This document shows, in pieces, positions 6,383 through 15,041 of a DNA stretch of 33,533 nucleotides (position 1 is the stretch's first letter; each line of letters opens with the position of its first letter). The stretch lies in contig URMT01000008.1 in NCBI GenBank assembly GCA_900549005.1, forward strand, positions 1 to 33,533. Reading direction: 5' to 3'. The notes under the pieces were generated by a model. The model made no database searches, was not told the DNA's origin, and saw only the letters and a list, made by a program, of their open reading frames with translations. The position numbers and the translations under genes are program-made. Source of the stretch: an uncultured Eubacteriales bacterium (lineage in GTDB: Bacteria; Bacillota; Clostridia; Christensenellales; Borkfalkiaceae).

Positions 6383-7099
6383 ATGCGCAATATAGCAATA
6401 GTCGAAGACGAGGACGAGGCGGCGGCAAAACTTACCGACTACATAAAAAAGTACGCCGCGGCGTTCGGGCAGGAATTTGAAGTCACGCGCTTTACAAACG
6501 CGGCGGACTTTCTTTCGGACTACAAGGCGGTCTATGCCGTGGTGTTTATGGACATTCAGATGCCCAAAATGAACGGTATGGACGGCGCGGTTGAGCTGCG
6601 CAAGCTGGACAAGACGGTTTCTATAATCTTCATAACCAATCTGGTGCAGTTCGCGCAGAAGGGGTATGAGGTAGACGCCGTCAGCTTTCTCGTAAAGCCC
6701 GTCAGCTACTTCGATTTTTCGCTCAAATTCAGAAAGGCGCTCGACATATACGTGATGAACGAAGAGCGCAGCATAACAATAAAATACCAGGGCGGACTGT
6801 GCCGCATTTCCACCGACAAGCTGATGTATGTGGAAATAATAACCCACCGCCTGTATTACCACCTCATCGACGGCGATTTGGAGGTGACGGGCGTGCTTTC
6901 GGAAGTCGAGCGCGAGCTGAGGGAATACGGTTTTCTGCGCTGCAACAAGTGCTACCTGGTGAATCCCAAATTCATCGTCAGCGTAAAGGGATTCGACTTG
7001 CAGGTGGGCAACCGCACGTTGCAGATAAGCCGTCCGCGCCGCGCCGCCTTTTTGGCCGAGCTTGCAAGCTGGTATGCCGGTCAGGGAGGAGGAGAATGA
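6383..7099 (+). CDS. LytTR-family response regulator (TCS1)
   Basis: A 238-residue cytosolic regulator. The N-terminal receiver domain has the acidic pocket VEDED (residues 7-11), the phospho-acceptor D57 in FMDIQMP, and the conserved lysine K105 in LVKPV. A LytTR DNA-binding domain follows at about 135-235, with the motif LRCNKCYLVNPKF near its end. I chose the ATG at 6383 because GGGGGAGG precedes it and MRNIAIVEDE aligns with the two paralogues at 15042 and 29970, which have exactly the same length. The stop overlaps the kinase start (ATGA). It lies directly upstream of the GH16-GH16-GH3 operon, its likely target; that link is inference. Confidence 0.92.
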   Translation: MRNIAIVEDEDEAAAKLTDYIKKYAAAFGQEFEVTRFTNAADFLSDYKAVYAVVFMDIQMPKMNGMDGAVELRKLDKTVSIIFITNLVQFAQKGYEVDAVSFLVKPVSYFDFSLKFRKALDIYVMNEERSITIKYQGGLCRISTDKLMYVEIITHRLYYHLIDGDLEVTGVLSEVERELREYGFLRCNKCYLVNPKFIVSVKGFDLQVGNRTLQISRPRRAAFLAELASWYAGQGGGE

Positions 7100-8487
7100 T
7101 TGCAGAAGTCGCCGTCGTCTACGGGCGGGTGATGGTGCAGTTCCTTGCCGAGCTGTATATATTTTATGCCATAATAATGTTCAGGCTGGGCCGCGCGCCG
7201 CGCTTTTGGCTTAAAGTGTTTGCGGGGCTTGCCGCCGTGTTTGCCATAGCTTTCGGCGTGGCGTTTTTCTATTATTTTTACGGCGGCACGGTGTATGGCA
7301 GAATAGCCGTATACGTGTTCCTGTTCGCGCTCACCACCGCGCACGCAAAACTTTGCTTCGACGAGCCGTATAAAACCGTGCTTTTCTGCTGTTCGCTCGC
7401 CTATGCGGCGCAGAATGCCGTATACAAGCTCTTTCTGCTGTTCTGGTGCGGGGGCGAGCAGCTCCGTCTGTTCGACGGCTGGACGGACGCGGCTGAATTT
7501 TCGCTGTATTACCGCCTGATATACTATTCGTTCTTCATTCTGGCCACGGTTGCGGCATATTTTCTGCTCGTCCGCCGCCAGACACGCAGGCTTTCCGACA
7601 GCAACATAAACGTCAGGATGATGGCCATTGCCGTGTCCGTTCTGCTCGTCACGATTATACTCTGTTCGTTCGAAGACGTGCATTTCGCCGCCCTCTCTTC
7701 GGTGCGCGAAAACAGGTACGACAATTTCGACGTGTTCGTGCTGCGCCAGACGGGCAACTTCTTTTCGGTGGTGTGCTGCGCCGTCGTGCTTCTTCTCACC
7801 TCGCAGACGCTTGTAGACCGCGACCTGAGAAGGGAGGTGGAGTACCTGCAATATACCGTCCGCCAGGGCGAAAAGCAGTACGAAATTTCAAAAGACACGA
7901 TAGATATGATAAATATCAAGTGCCACGACATAAAGTACAAGGTAAATTCCCTGCTCTCGCAGGGGACGGCGCTCTCTGCCGAGGCCGCCGAAGACCTGAA
8001 AAAGAGCATATCGATATACGATACGCGCGCCAACACGGGCAACAAGATACTCGACGTCCTTCTCACCGAAAAGAGCCTTTACTGCGAACAGAACGGCATA
8101 ACCTTTTCGTGTATGGCAGACGGCGCAAAGCTGGACTTTATGGCCGAAGGCGACCTTTACTGCCTGTTCGGGAACATAATAGACAACGCCTTGGAGGCGG
8201 TGAACGCCATAGACGAGCGCGAGCGCAGGGTTGTGAATTTTGTTGTAAAGTCAAAAAACGATATGCTCGTCGTGCAGACGGAAAACTATTTTGCGGGCGA
8301 ACTTGTTTTCAAAGACGGTCTGCCCCAGACCACCAAGGGCGATAAAAATTACCACGGATTCGGTATGCGCAGCATACGTATGATAGTGAATAAATACGGT
8401 GGCGCGCTCTCGGCAAAGGCGGAGAACGGTGTTTTTTATCTTAATATCATTTTCAGCCCCGAAAAACGAAAAAAAGTTGCAGAATAA
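7096..8487 (+). CDS. GHKL-type sensor histidine kinase, AgrC-like (TCS1)
   Basis: A 463-residue membrane kinase partnered with the preceding regulator. The N-terminal half is very hydrophobic (six or seven predicted helices, to about residue 240) with no large extracellular domain. A coiled dimerisation segment follows, then the phospho-acceptor H277 in CHDIKYK and a GHKL ATPase domain with N-box NIIDNALEA (360-368) and G-box HGFGMRS (420-426). The ATG at 7096 follows GGAGGAGGAG. It belongs to the LytS/AgrC class, whose best-known members sense peptides or cell-envelope signals, but no AgrB/AgrD-like gene lies nearby. A terminator follows at 8509-8541. Confidence 0.9.
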   Translation: MIAEVAVVYGRVMVQFLAELYIFYAIIMFRLGRAPRFWLKVFAGLAAVFAIAFGVAFFYYFYGGTVYGRIAVYVFLFALTTAHAKLCFDEPYKTVLFCCSLAYAAQNAVYKLFLLFWCGGEQLRLFDGWTDAAEFSLYYRLIYYSFFILATVAAYFLLVRRQTRRLSDSNINVRMMAIAVSVLLVTIILCSFEDVHFAALSSVRENRYDNFDVFVLRQTGNFFSVVCCAVVLLLTSQTLVDRDLRREVEYLQYTVRQGEKQYEISKDTIDMINIKCHDIKYKVNSLLSQGTALSAEAAEDLKKSISIYDTRANTGNKILDVLLTEKSLYCEQNGITFSCMADGAKLDFMAEGDLYCLFGNIIDNALEAVNAIDERERRVVNFVVKSKNDMLVVQTENYFAGELVFKDGLPQTTKGDKNYHGFGMRSIRMIVNKYGGALSAKAENGVFYLNIIFSPEKRKKVAE

Positions 8488-8508
8488 GTAAATAATTTAC
8501 AGTTAAGG

Positions 8509-8541
8509 GAACGCCTGTTGACAGCAGGCGTTCTTTTTTTT
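8509..8541 (+). terminator. Terminator of TCS1 operon, overlapping the next promoter
   Basis: A perfect 9-bp stem GAACGCCTG/CAGGCGTTC (8509-8517 and 8525-8533) with loop TTGACAG is followed by eight T residues (8534-8541). The loop contains the -35 hexamer of the GH16 operon promoter. Confidence 0.85.
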
Positions 8542-8546
8542 ATAGT
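8518..8546 (+). promoter_or_regulatory. Promoter of the GH16-GH16-GH3 operon
   Basis: TTGACA (8518-8523), a 17-bp spacer made of the terminator's right arm and T-run, and TATAGT (8541-8546) form a near-consensus promoter embedded in the upstream terminator. Transcription would start near 8553, giving a leader of about 116 nt. Confidence 0.65.
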
Positions 8547-8582
8547 GTATGCGCAAAGAAAAAGGGCGACCTTAAACAATAA

Positions 8583-8625
8583 AAACCGAGGGGCCCCCCG
8601 GTTTGCTTGCAGGGCAAGCAAACCG
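8583..8625 (+). promoter_or_regulatory. Mutually exclusive leader hairpins before the first GH16 gene
   Basis: CGGTTT (8599-8604) can pair either with AAACCG upstream (8583-8588, extended by two G-C pairs past a bulged A) or, as part of an 11-bp perfect stem, with 8615-8625 downstream (loop CAGGG). The two structures cannot form together, as in attenuators and riboswitches. The second hairpin has no good U-tract, so the mechanism is uncertain. Confidence 0.4.
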
Positions 8626-8668
8626 CAAACGTTTCTTTAAAGTTTCCTGCGCAGAGGAGAGCGCGTTT

Positions 8669-9439
8669 ATGTCTTTGTTTAAAAAATTGGTTTTGCCGGC
8701 GGTTACGGTTTTATGCGCGGCGGCTTTGGCGCTCAGCTTTTCGGGTTGCGGAAGAGTGGCGTGCGGAATAGATTCGTCCGTCAGCGGCCTTCCAAAGCGA
8801 TTTGTAAAGGACGAAGAGAAGATAGTCGTCTTTGCCGAGGGCAGAACGGATGGCTTCTGGGCCTCCGACGGCTGGCACAACGGGCAGATGTTCAACTGCA
8901 CGTGGAGCCGCAACAACGCCGTGATAGAGGGCGGCGTGATGAATATGTCGGTCACCAAGGGCGCGGACGGCGCTTACTACGGCGCCGAATACCGTTCGTC
9001 ATCGTATTTCGGCTATGGCTTTTACGCCGTGAGTATGAAGGCGGCGGACTGCTCGGGCGTAATCTCGTCTATGTTTACTTACACCAACAGCCCCGTCTGG
9101 GACGAGATTGATATAGAGATTCTGGGCAAGAATATGACGCAGGTGCAGTTCAACTATTATACGAACGGCGTCGGCGGGCACGAATATCTTTATAACCTCG
9201 GTTTCGACGCCTCGGAAGACTTCCACGAATACGCCTTCGACTGGCGGGAAGATTCCATAACCTGGTACGTTGACGGCACGCCCATTTACAGGGCAACCGA
9301 AAACATACCCTCGCACCCCCAGCAGCTTATGATGAACGTGTGGAACTGCATAGGTTACGACGGCTGGTCTGGGAAGTTCGACGAAAGCTCTTTGCCCGCC
9401 ACGGCGCAGTACGAGTGGATAGCTTACAGCGCGGCTTAA
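8669..9439 (+). CDS. GH16 endo-beta-glucanase lipoprotein (lichenase/laminarinase type)
   Basis: A 256-residue protein: signal peptide with lipobox SFSGC (acylated C27), a short linker, then a single GH16 beta-jelly-roll domain. The catalytic signature DEIDIE places the nucleophile at E146, the assisting D148 and the acid/base E150. It should cut beta-1,3 or mixed beta-1,3-1,4 linkages inside glucan chains by a retaining mechanism while tethered to the outer membrane face. The ATG at 8669 follows GAGGAG (8654-8659). The open frame begins earlier at 8603, but that part overlaps the leader hairpin. First gene of an operon with 9563-11497 and 11598-14699. It is close in sequence to the next gene's catalytic domain (NYYTNGVGGHEYLYNLGFDA versus NYFVNGVGEHEYMYDLGFDA). 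Fine specificity is unknown. Confidence 0.92.
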   Translation: MSLFKKLVLPAVTVLCAAALALSFSGCGRVACGIDSSVSGLPKRFVKDEEKIVVFAEGRTDGFWASDGWHNGQMFNCTWSRNNAVIEGGVMNMSVTKGADGAYYGAEYRSSSYFGYGFYAVSMKAADCSGVISSMFTYTNSPVWDEIDIEILGKNMTQVQFNYYTNGVGGHEYLYNLGFDASEDFHEYAFDWREDSITWYVDGTPIYRATENIPSHPQQLMMNVWNCIGYDGWSGKFDESSLPATAQYEWIAYSAA

Positions 9440-9472
9440 AACGGCGCCGCGCAGGCGATTAAATGAATGATT

Positions 9473-9521
9473 GCGGCATATGTGCCGCCCTTTTCGGGGA
9501 TAGAGGGGCGGCGCAGCCGCC
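9473..9521 (+). other. Two intercistronic hairpins between the GH16 genes
   Basis: GCGGCA-TATG-TGCCGC (9473-9488) and GGCGGC-GCA-GCCGCC (9507-9521) lie in the 123-bp gap. Neither has a proper T-run, so they are more likely mRNA processing or stability elements, or partial terminators, than full terminators. Confidence 0.4.
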
Positions 9522-9562
9522 TTCATATATAAAACAACAAATTTTTGTAGGGAGAAAGTTTT

Positions 9563-11497
9563 ATGAGAAAGAAATTTTTGTACCTTCTGTCGGCGCTTGC
9601 GCTGACGGCAACAATCTCTGCCGGCACTCTGATGCTTGCAGGATGCGGCCCCGACGGACAGACCGAAAATCTGACCGACGAGCCTTTAAAAGCCACCACC
9701 ACGATTGCAGACTGGTCGGAAGGCGAACCCGGCGACGAGATTTTTGAATCGAACGGCTGGGGTAACGGCAGCGTGTTCAATACGTATTGGTCCAGTAGCA
9801 ACGTTTCCTATGAAAACAATGTTGCAAAGCTCACTATCGCAGAAAACACAAACCCCGCAAACGAAGAGTCGGAAAAGTACGATTATCTCGGCGGCGAGAT
9901 GCGCACCTATGGCTATTATGGTTACGGCGACTATGAAGTTCGTATGAAACCCGCCAAAAAAGCAGGCACGGCGAGCACTTTCTTCACCTGCACGGGCGAT
10001 TACGATACCAACCCGAATACGGGTGAAAAGAACCCTTGGGACGAGATAGACATCGAATTCCTCGGCAACGACACCACCAAAGTGCAGTTTAACTACTTTG
10101 TAAACGGTGTTGGCGAGCACGAATATATGTATGACCTCGGCTTCGACGCCTCGGAAGAGTTCCACACCTACGGTTTCCGCTGGGCGGAAGATTACATCAC
10201 CTGGTTCGTTGACGGCAAGCCCGTTTACAGGGTAGACGCCACCGAATCCAATCCCATTCCCTCTACGGCAGGCCGTATGCTTATGAACTACTGGTGCGGC
10301 AACTCGGAGGCCGAAGGCTGGATGGGCAAGTATTCCAATCCCGGCGATGAGGGCCCCGAATATCAGTGGGTAAAGACCTCTGCCAAGGTTGACTGGACTG
10401 ACCCGAACAAACCCAAGCCCCCCGAAGAGGTTGACCCCATAGTTCCCGACGGAGAAGTTATTGAAATAGACCTTGGGAAAGAGGGCGTTGAAGCTGCTCC
10501 TAGTAAAGATGTATATACGGTTGACGTAAAGGACGGCAAACTCAACGTTAAGTACAATAACCTCGTAGGCGGTTACGAAAACGTGCAGATAAACGGCATT
10601 ACCGAAGATATTCAGGCAAATAACGTATTTACTGCAAAAATAACCAACAACGGTACCGAAGCGGCGAACGTGCGCGTAAATATTTTTGCCAATAAGGTAG
10701 GCAACAGCGAGTCGAGCAACCTTTCAGCAACGCAGGACGGAATGTCTGTAAGAACAGATACCGAATGGGGCGGCTCGTTCTTCACGGTAGATGCAGGCAA
10801 GACGATAGAGATAGTGGTCATATACGATACCGAAAGAACTTCCACCGCAGTGCAGTTTATGCTTGATTCCCATATGGGCGACAGCACCGCGCGCAGCGGC
10901 GACATCACCATAAGCGATATGACGCTGTTCACTCAGGCAGACGGCGAGGCTGGCGAAACACCCGACGAACCCGAAGAGCCCGTAACTCCTCCTACGGTTT
11001 CAGACGAACCCGCAAACATTGATTTAAGCAATGCAACCATAGGCGGCAACCTTGTTGCTGCCGGCGGGCCTTACACCGCAACTGTGACAGACGGCAAACT
11101 CAACATTTCTTATGCAAATATGGCGGGCGGAACGTGGAATAACGTAGACCTTTCTGGTTTTGCCGCAGATATGGCAGACCACAATGTGTTTACGGCAACC
11201 GTTAAAAACAACGGCACCGCATCTGTGAACCTGCGCGTAGATATAATGGGCGGCACTGTTAAGCTCAATGCTTCCGCGACTATGGACGGCGAAGCGGTTA
11301 ATACCGACCTTGTAAACGGCGGTTCTTACTTTACCATAGCCGCGGGCGAAGAAGTGGTTATCGAAATAGTTTATACTCTCGGCGGCGCTGCTCCCACTTC
11401 GGTTCAGTTTATGCCCGATTCGCACGTTTATCAGGATACAAACTCCTATACGGGCAACATAACGGTATCGAACCTTGTGCTTAAAGCGGCAAAATAA
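9563..11497 (+). CDS. Multimodular GH16 beta-glucanase lipoprotein with two C-terminal beta-sandwich modules
   Basis: A 644-residue surface lipoprotein (lipobox LAGC, C28). The GH16 domain spans about residues 50-275, with catalytic E161, D163 and E165 in PWDEIDIEFLG. After a Pro/Glu-rich linker come two related modules of about 155 residues (about 300-455 and 487-644). They share patterns such as VFTAKITNNGTEAANVRV / VFTATVKNNGTASVNLRV and VQFMLDSHM / VQFMPDSHV, and are joined by a second acidic Pro-rich linker. I take these to be carbohydrate-binding modules by analogy with laminarinase architecture; I cannot name the family. AGGGAG precedes the ATG. It probably processes longer or insoluble glucan while the smaller GH16 upstream lacks binding modules. 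Confidence 0.92.
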   Translation: MRKKFLYLLSALALTATISAGTLMLAGCGPDGQTENLTDEPLKATTTIADWSEGEPGDEIFESNGWGNGSVFNTYWSSSNVSYENNVAKLTIAENTNPANEESEKYDYLGGEMRTYGYYGYGDYEVRMKPAKKAGTASTFFTCTGDYDTNPNTGEKNPWDEIDIEFLGNDTTKVQFNYFVNGVGEHEYMYDLGFDASEEFHTYGFRWAEDYITWFVDGKPVYRVDATESNPIPSTAGRMLMNYWCGNSEAEGWMGKYSNPGDEGPEYQWVKTSAKVDWTDPNKPKPPEEVDPIVPDGEVIEIDLGKEGVEAAPSKDVYTVDVKDGKLNVKYNNLVGGYENVQINGITEDIQANNVFTAKITNNGTEAANVRVNIFANKVGNSESSNLSATQDGMSVRTDTEWGGSFFTVDAGKTIEIVVIYDTERTSTAVQFMLDSHMGDSTARSGDITISDMTLFTQADGEAGETPDEPEEPVTPPTVSDEPANIDLSNATIGGNLVAAGGPYTATVTDGKLNISYANMAGGTWNNVDLSGFAADMADHNVFTATVKNNGTASVNLRVDIMGGTVKLNASATMDGEAVNTDLVNGGSYFTIAAGEEVVIEIVYTLGGAAPTSVQFMPDSHVYQDTNSYTGNITVSNLVLKAAK

Positions 11498-11540
11498 GTT
11501 AAAATCTTTTAAACAGGTAAATTTTAAGGCATCACTTTAC

Positions 11541-11564
11541 GGCGGGCGGCGGCCGCCGCCCGCC
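11541..11564 (+). other. Perfect 24-bp GC palindrome between GH16 and GH3 genes
   Basis: Bases 11541-11564 read identically on both strands (each half is GGCGGGCGGCGG) and consist only of G and C. There is no T-run after it, so it is probably a stability hairpin or partial terminator that lowers expression of the downstream GH3 gene. Confidence 0.55.
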
Positions 11565-11597
11565 TGAATAAAAACTTATCCCCATAAAGGAGTTTAA

Positions 11598-14500
11598 ATG
11601 AAAGCCAAAAAACTCGGTATAATAATCATATCAATAAGCATTGCCGCGATTATAGTGGTCACCTTCTTCATAAACTTCCTTGCGTTCAACAAGTTCGACA
11701 ACATTCTGGAACAGTTTATCGGCAAGACGGCAGATACGGTGCGCGGCGACGACCACGGCGCGGATACTCAGTATTACAAGAGCAGCTTCGACAGCGCTAC
11801 CGACCTTTACGAATACGAAGAGGCCCTGGTTGCCGAAATTGCTCAGGAAGGCGCCACCCTTTTGGAAAACGACGGCGTGCTTCCCCTCGAAAAGGGCACA
11901 ACGCTCAGCCTTTTCAGCCATTCTTCGGTCGATTTGGTAAGCGGCGGTTCGGGCTCAGGCTCGGGCAGCTTCGAACTTACGGCCGACCTCAAAGAGGGAC
12001 TTGAAAACGCAGGCCTCGAAGTAAACGACCTTTTGTGGAACTTCTACGAAAGCGGCAACGGCTCGGGCTATACCCGCGGCGCGGGCTCTATAAACTACGG
12101 CCGCGCGCTCGACTGGTCTCTTCCCGAATGTCCCATAGACGTGATTTTGCAGGAACCCGGTATGTACCGTTCGTTCAAGGGCACCACGGCAATGTTCGTG
12201 CTTTCGCGCACGGGCGGCGAGGGCGCCGACCTTGCAAGAGATATGGCGGCATACGGCGGCAAATCGGGCCAGCACTACCTCGAACCCACCGAAACCGAGC
12301 TTGAAATCATAGATTTCCTCAACAGGAACTTCGACGACGTAATCTTGCTCGTGAATGCCAACAACGTTATGGAACTCGGCTGGATACACGATTACGAGAA
12401 CATAAATGCCGTAATCAACTTCCCCGGCGCGGGCAGAACGGGCACCTACGGCCTCGGCTATATGCTCACGGGTTACGATAAAGACGACAATGAAATCTCG
12501 GCTTCCGGCCACCTGGTAGATACAATCGTTTACGATAACTTCTCTTCCCCCGCAATGCAGAATATGGGCGACTATAAGTACAGCGGCACGACGAGGAACG
12601 ATTACTATTACGTAAACTATGCCGAAGGCATATACGTAGGCTACAAGTATTACGAAACGAGGTACGAAGACGCAGTTTTAAACCAGGGCAAGGCGGGCGA
12701 TTACGACTATGCGGCGACCGTGCAGTATCCCTTCGGCTACGGACTTTCTTACACCACCTTCGACTGGTCGGATTTTAACGTGACCGAGCCCGACGCGGAC
12801 GGCAATATGACCGTTTCGCTCACCGTCACCAACACGGGCGACAGGCGCGGCAAAGACGTAGTGCAGGTATACGTGCAGGCGCCCTATACGGAATACGATG
12901 AAGAGTACGGCGTTGAAAAGGCCTCTGTGTCTCTCGTAGGCTTTGCCAAGACGGGCTATATTGAAAAGGGCGGACACGAGGACGTAGAGATAACCATAAA
13001 TCTCGAAGACTTCGTCTCTTACGACGCCAATGGCGCAGAAACTTACATTCTGGAAGACGGCACTTACTATATAACCGCCGCTTCCGATGCTCACAAGGCG
13101 CTCAACAACGTGCTTGCAAAGCGCGGAGTAAGTTCCGAAAAACTCGTTGCCGCGGGCGGGCTCAACAACTCTGAAAATGCTCCCCAGACGGCGTTCGTTG
13201 CGGAATATGTGCAGACGGAATTCGATGCAACCACATACTCCGTGGGCGCCGACGGCGAAAAGATAACCAACCGCTTCGATTACGCGGTGATAGAGGATAC
13301 GCCCTATCTTTCGCGCTCCGACTGGTCTGTAATGGAAGCTGACGGCCTGCGTTACGGCACGGCGTCAGACGTTGCCAGCGGCGCCGAAATAGGCGGCAAG
13401 CAGTGGACGCACGCCGTACCTTACGAAGGGTTCGAAGAGGAGCTCGAAAAGCACGATTCGCGCAACCCCGACCAGTATAAGACTCCCGCTTCGGAAGACA
13501 TTCCCAAGTTCGGGCAGAATACGGGCGTGGAACTCATCGACCTGCGCGGCAAGGACTTCGACGACCCCCTGTGGGAAGATTTGCTCGACGCTATGGATAT
13601 GGACGAACTTGCGCTGCTTATGGACGAGTGCGGCTACTGCACGCCTGAAATGAAGTCTATAAACAAGCCCAAGGTGACCGACCTCGACGGCCCTGCCGGC
13701 CTCAACCTCGTTGTAGGCCACGGCTCGGTTCCCATCGGCGAAGGCAAAAAGGCAATGACGTGGTGCAGCGAGTATATGCTTGCAAGCACGTGGGAAGAAG
13801 ATTATGCCTTCAAGATGGGCGAAGGAATAGGCGAAGACGGCCTTTACGGCGAAGTAGAGGGCTGGTACGGCCCCGCCGTAAACATTCACAGAACGCCTTT
13901 TGCGGGGCGCAACTTCGAATATTATTCGGAAGACAGCTTCATAAGCGGCGTATTCGGCTACCAGGCGGTAAACGGCGCGGCTACGAAGGGTATGTACGCC
14001 TTCTTGAAGCACTTTGCCCTCAACGACCAGGAAACCCACCGCGACCACCTCGGCCTCATCACCTGGGCAGACGAGCAGACTATCCGCGAAATTTACCTGA
14101 AACCCTTCGAGATGACGCTTACCGACAATACCGTAACGATAAAGTATAACGAAAACGTTGCAAAGGACGCAAGCGGCAATCCCGACTACGAAAATCCCGA
14201 ATACGTATTGAAGGAAACGGAAGTGAACGCGGCGACCGGCCTTATGTCTTCCTTCAACCGCATAGGCACCACTTGGGCGGGCGGCAACTATAACCTGCTC
14301 ACCGAAGTTTTAAGGAACGAATGGGGCTCGAACTGCTTCGTGCTCACCGACTACGAAGTATCTTCGTATATGCACACCGACCAGTCCCTTCCCGCCGGCG
14401 GCGACGGCAAGCTCAAAACGGTAGGTCTTGCGGGCAATATGCTTTACGGCTATACGCTCGAAGGCAAGCCCAACGAGCAGGTGTTCGCGCGCGAAGCCGC

Positions 14501-14699
14501 TCACCGCATACTGTATACCGTGGTGAACTCCGCGGGTATGAACGGCTACGTTCACGGAATGGAATACGTAAACGGCTTTGCATACTACAAGATAATCATA
14601 ATCGCGTGGGATGTGCTTGCCGCGGCAGGCATAGGCGTGCTCGTATTCTTCCTCGTCAAAAAAATCAGGCGCAATCTCCGCCATAAAAACGAGGAGTAA
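11598..14699 (+). CDS. Double membrane-anchored, domain-swapped GH3 beta-glycosidase (copy 1)
   Basis: 1033 residues. A membrane helix at 7-30 with positive MKAKK inside, then the GH3 C-domain (EGATLLENDGVLPL; YPFGYGLSYTTF at 377-388), an FnIII-like domain (about 405-475), then the TIM-barrel N-domain from about 655 to 930, and a second helix at about 998-1020 followed by KKIRRNLRHK. The barrel has DGPAG, GRNFEYYSED and KHFALNDQE, and the predicted nucleophile D918 in VLTDYE. This swapped order is known from Ruminococcus albus and Butyrivibrio beta-glucosidases; helices at both ends are unusual. It should release glucose (or xylose) from non-reducing ends outside the cell. AAAGGAG precedes the ATG. 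It is the last gene of the GH16 operon and, unlike copies 2 and 3, has no 89-residue partner gene. Confidence 0.9.
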   Translation: MKAKKLGIIIISISIAAIIVVTFFINFLAFNKFDNILEQFIGKTADTVRGDDHGADTQYYKSSFDSATDLYEYEEALVAEIAQEGATLLENDGVLPLEKGTTLSLFSHSSVDLVSGGSGSGSGSFELTADLKEGLENAGLEVNDLLWNFYESGNGSGYTRGAGSINYGRALDWSLPECPIDVILQEPGMYRSFKGTTAMFVLSRTGGEGADLARDMAAYGGKSGQHYLEPTETELEIIDFLNRNFDDVILLVNANNVMELGWIHDYENINAVINFPGAGRTGTYGLGYMLTGYDKDDNEISASGHLVDTIVYDNFSSPAMQNMGDYKYSGTTRNDYYYVNYAEGIYVGYKYYETRYEDAVLNQGKAGDYDYAATVQYPFGYGLSYTTFDWSDFNVTEPDADGNMTVSLTVTNTGDRRGKDVVQVYVQAPYTEYDEEYGVEKASVSLVGFAKTGYIEKGGHEDVEITINLEDFVSYDANGAETYILEDGTYYITAASDAHKALNNVLAKRGVSSEKLVAAGGLNNSENAPQTAFVAEYVQTEFDATTYSVGADGEKITNRFDYAVIEDTPYLSRSDWSVMEADGLRYGTASDVASGAEIGGKQWTHAVPYEGFEEELEKHDSRNPDQYKTPASEDIPKFGQNTGVELIDLRGKDFDDPLWEDLLDAMDMDELALLMDECGYCTPEMKSINKPKVTDLDGPAGLNLVVGHGSVPIGEGKKAMTWCSEYMLASTWEEDYAFKMGEGIGEDGLYGEVEGWYGPAVNIHRTPFAGRNFEYYSEDSFISGVFGYQAVNGAATKGMYAFLKHFALNDQETHRDHLGLITWADEQTIREIYLKPFEMTLTDNTVTIKYNENVAKDASGNPDYENPEYVLKETEVNAATGLMSSFNRIGTTWAGGNYNLLTEVLRNEWGSNCFVLTDYEVSSYMHTDQSLPAGGDGKLKTVGLAGNMLYGYTLEGKPNEQVFAREAAHRILYTVVNSAGMNGYVHGMEYVNGFAYYKIIIIAWDVLAAAGIGVLVFFLVKKIRRNLRHKNEE

Positions 14700-14784
14700 G
14701 TTTTTCGCGGCGAGCCGCAGGCGCAGCAGGCAAAGGCGCGTGAGGCGTTTCCGCGGAGGATAAAGCAGGATAAACTACGCTAAG

Positions 14785-14820
14785 GTATGCGGACGCTCTG
14801 CGGCGTCCGCATACTTTTTT
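14785..14820 (+). terminator. Terminator of the GH16-GH16-GH3 operon
   Basis: A perfect 12-bp stem (arms 14785-14796 and 14803-14814, loop TCTGCG) followed by six T residues. Confidence 0.88.
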
Positions 14821-14915
14821 GTTCCGCACATATTTTTTGCGGCTGCGCTCTGCTTTGCGCCAAGGGCTTGCCCGCCCGTCTTTCCGCCGCGCCGCCCCAA
14901 AATATGCAGCGGAAC
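14821..14915. other. Long-range inverted repeat between terminator and TCS2 promoter
   Basis: GTTCCGC-A-CATATTTT (14821-14836) is complementary, with one gap, to AAAATATGCAGCGGAAC (14899-14915). The intervening 62 bp are GC-rich and also self-complementary in part (GCGGC near 14839, GCCGC near 14886). With the neighbouring terminator and promoter this accounts for the 342-bp gap 14700-15041; 14700-14784 shows nothing recognisable. Confidence 0.35.
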
Positions 14916-14946
14916 CTGCAAAATATGTATTTCCATAATTTGGGTT

Positions 14947-14975
14947 TTGACAAAAACGGCCTTTGGGGATATAAT
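14947..14975 (+). promoter_or_regulatory. Consensus promoter of two-component system 2
   Basis: TTGACA (14947-14952), exactly 17 bp, then TATAAT (14970-14975): a perfect sigma-A consensus. The leader would be about 60 nt. Confidence 0.85.
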
Positions 14976-15041
14976 TTAAATTGCATCGGGAACAAGTGCG
15001 GCAACGGGCGGGCAGCTCGGTGCAGGGGGGAAAAGGATTTT

